Assembly: GCA_965659725.1 (NCBI GenBank)
Contig: CBFHXG010000011.1
Coordinates: 1 to 63,761, forward strand
Origin: Phaeocystidibacter sp965659725
Lineage (GTDB): Bacteria; Bacteroidota; Bacteroidia; Flavobacteriales; Schleiferiaceae
DNA: 63,761 nucleotides
Direction of reading: 5' to 3'
Part shown: piece by piece, positions 16,992 through 23,884 of the stretch
Position numbering within the stretch: position 1 is the first letter of the stretch
Layout: the number at the start of each line of letters is the position of its first letter
The notes under the pieces: model-generated
The model's database searches: none
Seen by the model: only the letters and a program-made list of their open reading frames with translations
Told to the model about the DNA's origin: nothing
Position numbers and translations under genes: made by a program

Positions 16992-17487
16992 TGTCTTGCT
17001 GCTTGGCTGATAGGTCGGCTAACGCCTTTCCATACTCATTCCTCGCCATTTCTTCTCGCAATAGTCGGAAGGCACGTGCGATCTCATTTTGTGCGGATAC
17101 ATACGTTGCGTAGGAGGTCGATCGATTTGAGGAGAGGGATATTACGGCTTTCTTGGGGTTTACAGAAGACGATGCGTCGCCATCACCTCGGCAGTAACTG
17201 CAGGTTCCATCGCCGTTATTGTCTACGAAATCCTTCACTCGATCCCCCAGTTCATCGATGGATATCACATCGCCTTCCACCATTAGATCACCTTGGGAAT
17301 TGATATAGATATCGAGGAGATTGCGGTCGGATATAATATCTACAGAGCCTGAGTCCGACCATTGTGGGAGTTTCCTGAAAATGCCCACTTCAGATTGCAT
17401 GGTGGTTACAAGGATAAAGAAAACGAGTAGGAGGAATGCTATGTCGGCCGTGGATCCAGCGTTAAAAGAGGAGCTTCTGCGTGCCAT
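16915..17487 (-). CDS. ExbD/TolR-type transport protein with Cys-x-x-Cys insert (paralogue 1)
   Basis: A 190-residue inner-membrane protein. One helix (about 15-33) carries the conserved Asp in STADIAFLLLVFF, expected to face the proton channel of an ExbB/TolQ ring. The periplasmic part has an unusual insert, VDNNGDGTCSYCRGDGDAS (about 88-107), combining a DxNxDG acidic loop with a CxxC pair. It closely resembles the paralogue at 18102. It lies downstream of a terminator, 124 bp after exbD paralogue 2, so it may be read separately. The convergent overlap with the CPBP gene is 77 bp. Confidence 0.88.
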   Translation of the reverse strand: MARRSSSFNAGSTADIAFLLLVFFILVTTMQSEVGIFRKLPQWSDSGSVDIISDRNLLDIYINSQGDLMVEGDVISIDELGDRVKDFVDNNGDGTCSYCRGDGDASSSVNPKKAVISLSSNRSTSYATYVSAQNEIARAFRLLREEMARNEYGKALADLSAKQQDIIHHSYPMILSEAQVELGSQVTSEP

Positions 17488-17558
17488 GATAAAGAGATTT
17501 GCTTCACCATGTACACTTCAAATCACAGACCAAACTATCGAGACTCTATACAGGTAAT

Positions 17559-17588
17559 AAAAAACCCCGAAGCTAGGCTCCGGGGTTT
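17559..17588 (-). terminator. Terminator between exbD paralogues
   Basis: Stem CCCCGaaGC / GCtCCGGGG-like arms flanked by A and T runs; on the minus strand it follows the stop of exbD paralogue 2 by 24 bp and ends in a T-rich tract. It probably ends the exbB-exbD-exbD transcript. Confidence 0.8.
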
Positions 17589-17611
17589 TCATCTATGAGT
17601 GAGAAGAGTTC

Positions 17612-18100
17612 TTACAAATTATTCTCGATCATTTGATCTCTATCCGTTACTGGGATAGTTGAATAATTGATCTTCAAGGCTTGCGCCTTTCTCAATTCTT
17701 GTTTGATGTCTGAAATAAGACCCATTTTTACCTCACCGTCGGCTTTGATGGATACGGTCATTTGATCTCTTTCTGCTTCGTTGATGTCTTCCCTAGAAAG
17801 TACAACGAATGACTGGACATCACCTACAGATGCAAGTTGGTCGTCGAGCTGAATTCTCGGCTCCGTACCGAACTGTGCAGTGTTTCGAGGTTCACCTATG
17901 TAGATATAGGTAACCAAGTCTTTACGTTCCAGCTTCTGAACTTCGGTTGCTTGTGGTTTGGATACACCAACCTTCAACTCAACTTCACGCATGGTTGTAG
18001 CCACCATGAAGAAGAACAGGAGCATGAAAACGATATCGGGTAACGACGCCGTTGATACCGCGGGCGTTTCTCTGGTTTTATCTTTTTTGATGTGCGACAT
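17612..18100 (-). CDS. ExbD/TolR-type transport protein (paralogue 2)
   Basis: A 162-residue single-span protein with the channel Asp in TASLPDIVFMLLFFFMVATTM (about residue 22). The periplasmic domain resembles classical ExbD (VSIKADGEVKMGLISDIKQELRKA) and lacks the cysteine insert of its two neighbours. It starts one base after the paralogue 3 stop, so the two are coupled. It is probably one of two different ExbD subunits in a heteromeric energy-coupling complex (inference). Confidence 0.9.
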   Translation of the reverse strand: MSHIKKDKTRETPAVSTASLPDIVFMLLFFFMVATTMREVELKVGVSKPQATEVQKLERKDLVTYIYIGEPRNTAQFGTEPRIQLDDQLASVGDVQSFVVLSREDINEAERDQMTVSIKADGEVKMGLISDIKQELRKAQALKINYSTIPVTDRDQMIENNL

Positions 18101-18101
18101 A

Positions 18102-18692
18102 CTATCCTCCGATTTGAACAGGTTCAGCTTCAGAAATGATCTGTGGATAGATCTCCTTCAAGTAATCGATCTGATCTTCCGTCAAATACTTGGTTGGATC
18201 TTTCGGATCATATTGCTTACCCCACAGGCGGTCGGCTAGATCATTACGCAACTCATTGTAAGCAGCAACCAACTCATTGGTTACGGTTACATAGGTCTTG
18301 TAAGAAGTACCACGGTCACTAGAAATCGAGATAATCGCTTTAGCAGGACTATCGGATGACTCTGGATCTTGTGGGCCTTGACACACTTCGCATTTACCAT
18401 TACCGTTATTGTCGACAAAGGTCTTGGCTGCTTCACGAAGCTCTGAGAGCTCCATATACTCTTCCTCAACGAGCAAATCGTTGTTGGCATTCACAACCAC
18501 CATAAAGATATTCTTCTGCTTGATCTTTGCCTCGTCTTCACGCGGCTCTTCCTCGATCGGAGGAAGCTGTCGATTCAAACCTTTATCGATATCCATGGTA
18601 GTGGTCACCAAGAAGAAAATAAGCAACAAGAACGCGATGTCGGCCATAGAGCCGGCATTGATCTCTGCAATCTCGCGTTTTTTACGTGCCAT
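18102..18692 (-). CDS. ExbD/TolR-type transport protein with Cys-x-x-Cys insert (paralogue 3)
   Basis: A 196-residue protein with the helix GSMADIAFLLLIFFLVTTT containing the conserved Asp. A periplasmic insert VDNNGNGKCEVCQGPQDPES (about 90-110) matches that of the 16915 paralogue, and the segment AKAIISISSDRGTSYKTYV following it is also shared, so the two arose by duplication. It lies 6 bp after the small membrane protein gene in the exbB operon. Confidence 0.9.
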   Translation of the reverse strand: MARKKREIAEINAGSMADIAFLLLIFFLVTTTMDIDKGLNRQLPPIEEEPREDEAKIKQKNIFMVVVNANNDLLVEEEYMELSELREAAKTFVDNNGNGKCEVCQGPQDPESSDSPAKAIISISSDRGTSYKTYVTVTNELVAAYNELRNDLADRLWGKQYDPKDPTKYLTEDQIDYLKEIYPQIISEAEPVQIGG

Positions 18693-18698
18693 AGGTTT

Positions 18699-19112
18699 TT
18701 ACTTAATGATTCTTGCCACTGCAGAATAGAGTACGCTTAACAAGGTCAATAGACCAATGATATAGAAAGTGTTTAGACCAGCGGATACGTAGTATGCGGT
18801 GGTTTCTGTTGTTTCATAGGCCGCATGATCGCTTCCGTCAGCCGTTAAGAAGGCTACGACAACCACAAGTCCTAATACTGCTATTCCAATGATTGCGTTA
18901 CGAAGACCCGCTGGGTTTACAAACATTCCAGTCAGTGCCGAAGCAACAGCTAGAACGATGCCCACCACGAGAATGGCGATCGTAACGTTCACTGCTGTGA
19001 GCACTGCAGAGTCTTGATCACCTCCCACAAAGATGAGCAGTGTACCAAGTACCCCAGCGATACCCACTAACAGGGCAGCAATCATTGAAATCAATTTTGC
19101 GTTTGACTTCAT
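18699..19112 (-). CDS. Small four-helix membrane protein of the exbB/exbD operon
   Basis: A 137-residue hydrophobic protein with four predicted helices (about 7-28, 40-62, 70-90, 110-132) and short loops, one acidic (TADGSDHAAYETTET). I do not recognise the family. Its place between exbB and exbD, with 5-6 bp spacings on both sides, suggests an accessory part of the same proton-channel complex. Confidence 0.8.
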   Translation of the reverse strand: MKSNAKLISMIAALLVGIAGVLGTLLIFVGGDQDSAVLTAVNVTIAILVVGIVLAVASALTGMFVNPAGLRNAIIGIAVLGLVVVVAFLTADGSDHAAYETTETTAYYVSAGLNTFYIIGLLTLLSVLYSAVARIIK

Positions 19113-19117
19113 AATGA

Positions 19118-19966
19118 TTACTTGTTTTTCTTATCAAAAGCGATGATCATGTCCAAGAAAGAGATAGAAGCATCTTCCATCTTGTTCACGATATTGTCGA
19201 TCATAGCAACGATCAAGTTGTAGAAGATCTGGAGGATGATGGCTACGATCAAACCGAATACGGTTGTCAAAAGTGCCACCTTAATACCACCTGCTACCAA
19301 TGAAGGGTTGATATCACCCGCCGCCTCAATAGCGTCGAATGCCTGGATCATACCGATTACCGTACCCATGAAACCGAGCATCGGTGCAAGAGCGATAAAC
19401 AATGAGATCCAAGAAACACCTTTGTCAAGTTTACCTTGCTCAACAGATGCTACAGAGATGATAGACTTATCTACCATTTCAATCCCTTCGTCGTAGTGAT
19501 CCAAACCTTCATAGAAGATGGTTGCTACTGGACCACGTTGACCGCGACATACCTCCTTAGCAGCTTCTACACCACCAGAATTCAATGCCTCTTCTACCTT
19601 GCGGAGAAGCTTCTCGTTGTTGGAAATAGAGAACGTCAAGTAAAGGATACGCTCAATAACGATAGCAAGACCTAGGATCAAGGCAATCAATACGATGCCC
19701 ATGAAACCAGGACCACCTTCGATGAAATACTTGCGGAAGATCTGAGTGTAAGTAAGGTTCTCAGTTGATTCTTCAGCAACAACTTCTTCGGCAGCCGCTT
19801 CTTCAGTGGATTCCTCAGCTGCTGCGGTTGAATCGCTTCCAGCCATGGTTTCCATGGTTGATGCTTCGGTTTGCTCAGTAGCAGCCGAATCAGGGCCAGT
19901 TTGTGCGTTAGCCGAACCGAAGCTCATCACTCCAGCTAGAACCAACAATGAAAGTACTCTTCTCAT
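19118..19966 (-). CDS. exbB: MotA/TolQ/ExbB proton channel protein with exported N-terminal extension
   Basis: A 282-residue protein. Residues 1-21 form a signal-peptide-like segment ending GSANAQ, followed by an acidic Ala/Glu/Thr-rich linker (about 22-75), then the TolQ/ExbB core with three helices (about 92-115, 185-205, 225-255) and the block LAPMLGFMGTVIGMIQAFDAI. Such extensions are seen in Bacteroidota ExbB proteins. With ExbD it would use the proton gradient to energise TonB-dependent or similar envelope transport. It is the first gene of the operon. Confidence 0.92.
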   Translation of the reverse strand: MRRVLSLLVLAGVMSFGSANAQTGPDSAATEQTEASTMETMAGSDSTAAAEESTEEAAAEEVVAEESTENLTYTQIFRKYFIEGGPGFMGIVLIALILGLAIVIERILYLTFSISNNEKLLRKVEEALNSGGVEAAKEVCRGQRGPVATIFYEGLDHYDEGIEMVDKSIISVASVEQGKLDKGVSWISLFIALAPMLGFMGTVIGMIQAFDAIEAAGDINPSLVAGGIKVALLTTVFGLIVAIILQIFYNLIVAMIDNIVNKMEDASISFLDMIIAFDKKNK

Positions 19967-20014
19967 TTTAATCGTGATTAATTAAGTACAAATTAGGGTT
20001 TATTAAGAACTCAG

Positions 20015-20101
20015 CGGAGAGAGAGGGATTCGAACCCTCGATACGCGTAAACGTATACGCACTTTCCAGGCGCGCTCCTTCAGCCACTCGGACACCTCTC
20101 C
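20015..20101 (-). tRNA. tRNA-Ser (anticodon GGA)
   Basis: An 87-nt class II tRNA: acceptor GGAGAGG/TCTCTCC with discriminator G, D-arm TGTCCGAGTGGCTGAAGGA, anticodon loop CTGGAAA, a long variable arm TACGTTTACGCGTA and T-arm GAGGGTTCGAATCCCTC. The long extra arm and G discriminator fix it as serine. CCA is not encoded. Confidence 0.95.
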
Positions 20102-20176
20102 AAAAGAACGTCTACCACTTCGGCAAAGAAGCGGAAAATCGGCGCCAAAATACAAAAAATACTACTGCCTCAAACC

Positions 20177-21196
20177 TTAATTCGAACGTTCTCCACATAG
20201 AGATTGCTCAAATCTGGTGCGGAATTCCGAACCTTGCCAACCTTCACCAAGCAGCACCATCGTCTTGGTAATTGCAGCCTCTAAGGTCATATCCCCCGCA
20301 CTCACCACTCCAATTCGAGCCAAATGCGCTCCCGCAGCGTATTTCCACTGGTCAACTCCCCCAGCTCTACATTGGGTGACGTTCAAAACTATCACTCCGT
20401 TGGCTATCGCCTCTTGCAACGCTTCATCCAACCAAGGATCCATTGGAGCATTGCCCGCCCCAAAGGTGTGTAATATCACCGCCTTACGATCTCCACGTAA
20501 CAACGTATGCTCGATAATCTCTCTATCAATTCCGGGATAGAAGTGCAAGACCGATACATTGGTCTCAACCTGAGTGTGAACCTTCAATGGCTCGCTCGCT
20601 CCGCGCCACACCCTATCCTTATATATGTGCAAGTTGACGCCACTCTCCGCTAAGATGGGGTAATTCGGACTGTCGAATGCATCGAAACTTTGGGAACTGT
20701 ATTTATATACTCGATTACCCCTGTGTAACGTGTACTCAAAATATACGGCCACTTCAGGAACAGTAGGTGAACCATCATCCTCCTTCGCACTGGCTATTTC
20801 CATCGCCGTAATGATGTTCTCCCTGGCATCGCTCCTCAGCATTCCAATGGGTAGCTGTGAACCGGTTAATATCACTGGCTTCGCAATATTCTCTAACAAG
20901 AAACTCAACGCCGATGAAGTGTACGCAAGCGTGTCCGATCCGTGAAGTATCACAAATCCATGGTACTCTTCGTACCTATCACGGATGATCTCCGCCATAT
21001 TGATCCAGTGTTCCGGTTTCATCACGCTTGAATCGACCGGATGCTCGAATGAAGTGGTATCTATATGACAAGGAAGCTGAGCCAATTCAGGCACCTGCTC
21101 CAACAAATGATCGAAGTCGAAAGGAGCCAGCTCACCGCCACTGCCCCTCACCATTCCAATGGTGCCACCCGTGTATATCAGTAATATCTTGGTCAT
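20177..21196 (-). CDS. ansA: Type I L-asparaginase
   Basis: A 339-residue cytoplasmic enzyme hydrolysing asparagine to aspartate and ammonia. The first active-site threonine is in IYTGGTIGM (Thr about 12) and the second in VILHGSDTLAYTSSAL; PVILTGSQLPIGMLRSDARENI is also diagnostic. There is no signal peptide, in keeping with the type I enzyme. Its start overlaps the tatD stop by 4 bp (ATGA), so the two are co-translated. Confidence 0.93.
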   Translation of the reverse strand: MTKILLIYTGGTIGMVRGSGGELAPFDFDHLLEQVPELAQLPCHIDTTSFEHPVDSSVMKPEHWINMAEIIRDRYEEYHGFVILHGSDTLAYTSSALSFLLENIAKPVILTGSQLPIGMLRSDARENIITAMEIASAKEDDGSPTVPEVAVYFEYTLHRGNRVYKYSSQSFDAFDSPNYPILAESGVNLHIYKDRVWRGASEPLKVHTQVETNVSVLHFYPGIDREIIEHTLLRGDRKAVILHTFGAGNAPMDPWLDEALQEAIANGVIVLNVTQCRAGGVDQWKYAAGAHLARIGVVSAGDMTLEAAITKTMVLLGEGWQGSEFRTRFEQSLCGERSN

Positions 21197-21981
21197 GCTT
21201 CGCTTTGGGGAAGATCGAATAATTTTTCGGCATTTTCAGTGGTGATCCTCGCTACCTCACGAACGCTCAAGCCTGTGAGATCGGCTACACGCTGGGCTAC
21301 TATCGGCACATAACTGCTTTCGTTGCGCTTGCCTCGGTAAGGCACAGGAGCTAGATACGGACTATCCGTTTCCAGGACGATTCGGTCCATCGGCACATGC
21401 GGGATCACCTGATCCAATCCTCCATTCTTGAATGTGGCTACGCCTCCTATACCAAGGTGCATCCCAAGATCAAGACATCTTATTGCCTGATTCAAGTTAC
21501 CCGTGAAGCAGTGTAACACGCCTGTGAGGTTGCCATTTTGCTTCTTCTCCAGCGAAGCGAATATCTCATCAAAGGAGTCGCGTGCATGGATAACAATGGG
21601 CTTATCGTAGTTAAGTGCAATATCGATCTGCGCCTCAAAAGCTTCAACTTGCCAGGCGAGCTTATCTTTTTCCCAATAAAGGTCTATGCCTATCTCACCA
21701 ACAGCCACAAATGCATCTGCATCCTTCTCATACCAAGAGCGAACTACATTGAGCTGCTCTTCTCGATCTTCTCCAACATGGGTGGGATGGATTCCCATCA
21801 TCGGGAAGGCCTTCCCCGGGTAGTCTTCCACCATCTTCATCATTCGTGGAATACTGTCCACATCGATATTAGGAAGAAGGACTCGCTTTACTCCTGATAA
21901 TTCCGCCCTATCCATCATCTCCGCTCGATCCTCATCGAACTGCTTGTGGAATAGGTGTGTATGCGTGTCTACATATTGCAT
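21193..21981 (-). CDS. TatD-family metal-dependent hydrolase
   Basis: A 262-residue TIM-barrel DNase/hydrolase. Metal ligands are visible in VDTHTHLF, VGEIGIDLYW, VIHARDSF, LHCFTGN and LETDSPYLAP. Family members act as 3'-5' exonucleases or on unknown substrates. The ATG at 21981 is preceded by CATTTTTGCCGCC, close to the lineage promoter box, so it may be leaderless. Confidence 0.9.
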   Translation of the reverse strand: MQYVDTHTHLFHKQFDEDRAEMMDRAELSGVKRVLLPNIDVDSIPRMMKMVEDYPGKAFPMMGIHPTHVGEDREEQLNVVRSWYEKDADAFVAVGEIGIDLYWEKDKLAWQVEAFEAQIDIALNYDKPIVIHARDSFDEIFASLEKKQNGNLTGVLHCFTGNLNQAIRCLDLGMHLGIGGVATFKNGGLDQVIPHVPMDRIVLETDSPYLAPVPYRGKRNESSYVPIVAQRVADLTGLSVREVARITTENAEKLFDLPQSEA

Positions 21982-22067
21982 GGCGGCAAAAATGAAAAAA
22001 GTAGATGGGAATCGTGTTATGGAAATGAAAAAGCAGGAGTTGAAGCTATCTTTTGCTACGCATCAAA

Positions 22068-22559
22068 CTAAAACTTGTACCCCATGCCTATAGTGTATAT
22101 CACTCTGAGTGGATATCCTGCTCCAAACAGGAGATTCTGTCTGAAGCGAACATCCAGCTGATCCGGCACAAGATCGAACCCATAGGTCACAGGCATATTC
22201 AAGTAGGCTATACCAGAATCGAAATAAACAGGTCTTTCTTCCGAAGAACGCAACCCAATGCCGAGTGAGAATGAATGTCTCGACTCCATACTCAAGAGTT
22301 ACCTGTTCACCGTAATCTCCGCAAAAGGAGAGGTGTCGTCCGAAAAGTACATGAATGATCGCTCTGAATTATCGATCCACCCAATCTTTCCATCGATGTA
22401 GTATTGTTCTTCAGCTCCAAATCGAAAACCTGCAACAACACTGGTCACATTGGCATGGAAGGAGCTTTCGAAGCGGATCTCATATTGAGCGAATGAGGAG
22501 ATTGAAACGAAAACAAAAAAGAGAGCCGTGATCGTTCTTAGAAAATTCATTTTAAACAA
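22068..22559 (-). pseudogene. Outer-membrane beta-barrel protein gene with an in-frame TAA
   Basis: One reading frame runs through 22559-22068 with a single interruption, TAA at 22299-22301. Before it are 86 codons with a signal peptide (FVSISSFAQ) and alternating beta-strand sequence; after it about 76 codons in the same frame continue the same kind of strand pattern and end in GMGYKF, an aromatic terminus typical of outer-membrane barrels. Joined, the product would be about 164 residues, a plausible small barrel protein. Either a nonsense mutation, a sequence error, or two separate short genes; the shared frame and missing ATG directly after the stop favour a broken gene. An in-frame ATG lies four codons after the stop. 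Confidence 0.7.
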
Positions 22560-22579
22560 GATAAGTTAGAGAGTGGTCA

Positions 22580-22605
22580 AAAAGAAAATCCCGCCGAAGC
22601 GGGAT
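22580..22605 (-). terminator. Terminator of sucAB
   Basis: On the minus strand ATCCCGC-TTCG-GCGGGAT followed by TTTCTTTTT, 24 bp after the sucB stop. It has the same cUUCGg loop as the terminator at 5456. Confidence 0.9.
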
Positions 22606-22629
22606 CTCTATTCTATTCGATCATTGGAA

Positions 22630-23862
22630 TCACAACCCCAAGAATTTCTTAGGATCGCCACCCATCAAGATCTCGCTTGGGTTTTCCAAGGCTTCTTTGA
22701 TCTTGACCAAGCAACCTACAGACTCACGTCCGTCGATCACACGGTGGTCGTAACTCAATGCAACGTACATGATAGGACGGATCTCAACCTTTCCATCAAC
22801 GGCAACTGGGCGCTCAACGATATTGTGCATTCCCAAGATCGCGCTTTGAGGAGGGTTGATGATCGGTGTTGACAACATTGATCCGAATACACCACCGTTG
22901 GTAATGGTAAACGTACCGCCTGTCATCTCATCCACAGTGATCTCACCGTCGCGCACACGAGTAGCCAAGCGCTTTACCTCTTGCTCTACGCCGTGAAAGC
23001 TCAAATTCTCCGCATTACGGATAACTGGAACCATCAATCCTTTCGGTCCTGATACGGCGATCGAGATATCGCAGTAATCGAAAGTAACGAGTTCGTTCTC
23101 ATCGATCATGCTGTTCACCTGCGGGAACTCTTTCAAGCCGTAAACGGAGGCAAGTGTAAAGAAACTCATGAAGCCAAGGCTTACACCGTACTTCTCTTTG
23201 AAGGCTTCTTTGTATTCGTTGCGAAGGTCGAAGATCGGCTTCATATCTACCTCATTGAAGGTAGTAAGCATCGCTGTATCATTCTTCACGCTTACCAAAC
23301 GCTGAGCGAGCTTTCTGCGAAGCGCGCTCATTCGCTTGCGCTCAGATCCGCGGTTTCCACTTCCAGGTGTTCCCATGGAAGCTTCGGCTTTTACCGCATC
23401 TTCTTTGGTAATACGACCATCTTTTCCGGTGCCTTTCACTTGCTTTGGATCGATCCCTTTCTCATCGAGGATCTTTTTAGCGGCAGGAGAAGGTGTGCCC
23501 GTAGCGTAGGTCTTATTGCTGTCGACAGACGAAGGACCGGGGTCTGGAGCAGACTCCTTTTTCTCTTCCTTCTTCCCTTCTTTCTTTTCCTCTTTCTTGG
23601 CAGAGCCACCACCTTCCGGGGCTTTAGCGTCGGTATCGATCTTTGCGATCACCTGACCTACCTCTACAACTTCACCGTCTTCAACTAGGATCTCAATAAC
23701 CCCACTTTCTTCAGATGGAAGTGCAAGTGTTGCCTTATCTGAATCGATTTCGGCGATTTCTTGGTCTTTCTCCACGTAGTCGCCGGTGCTAACTAGCCAT
23801 TCCGCGATTTCTACCTCAGTGATTGATTCTCCGGGAGAAGGAACTTTTAATTCTACGATCAT
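22630..23862 (-). CDS. sucB: Dihydrolipoyllysine-residue succinyltransferase (E2 of 2-oxoglutarate dehydrogenase)
   Basis: A 410-residue TCA-cycle enzyme. Lipoyl domain 1-75 with the lipoylated lysine in EIDSDKATL (about 44), a Lys/Glu/Ala-rich linker (about 85-115), a peripheral-subunit binding domain (about 120-155; GTPSPAAKKILDEKGID) and the catalytic domain ending in the active site SYDHRVIDGRESVG (His about 373). It follows sucA after 22 bp in one operon. E3 is not in the window. Confidence 0.97.
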   Translation of the reverse strand: MIVELKVPSPGESITEVEIAEWLVSTGDYVEKDQEIAEIDSDKATLALPSEESGVIEILVEDGEVVEVGQVIAKIDTDAKAPEGGGSAKKEEKKEGKKEEKKESAPDPGPSSVDSNKTYATGTPSPAAKKILDEKGIDPKQVKGTGKDGRITKEDAVKAEASMGTPGSGNRGSERKRMSALRRKLAQRLVSVKNDTAMLTTFNEVDMKPIFDLRNEYKEAFKEKYGVSLGFMSFFTLASVYGLKEFPQVNSMIDENELVTFDYCDISIAVSGPKGLMVPVIRNAENLSFHGVEQEVKRLATRVRDGEITVDEMTGGTFTITNGGVFGSMLSTPIINPPQSAILGMHNIVERPVAVDGKVEIRPIMYVALSYDHRVIDGRESVGCLVKIKEALENPSEILMGGDPKKFLGL

Positions 23863-23884
23863 CTTATTATGACTTTACGAGTCT

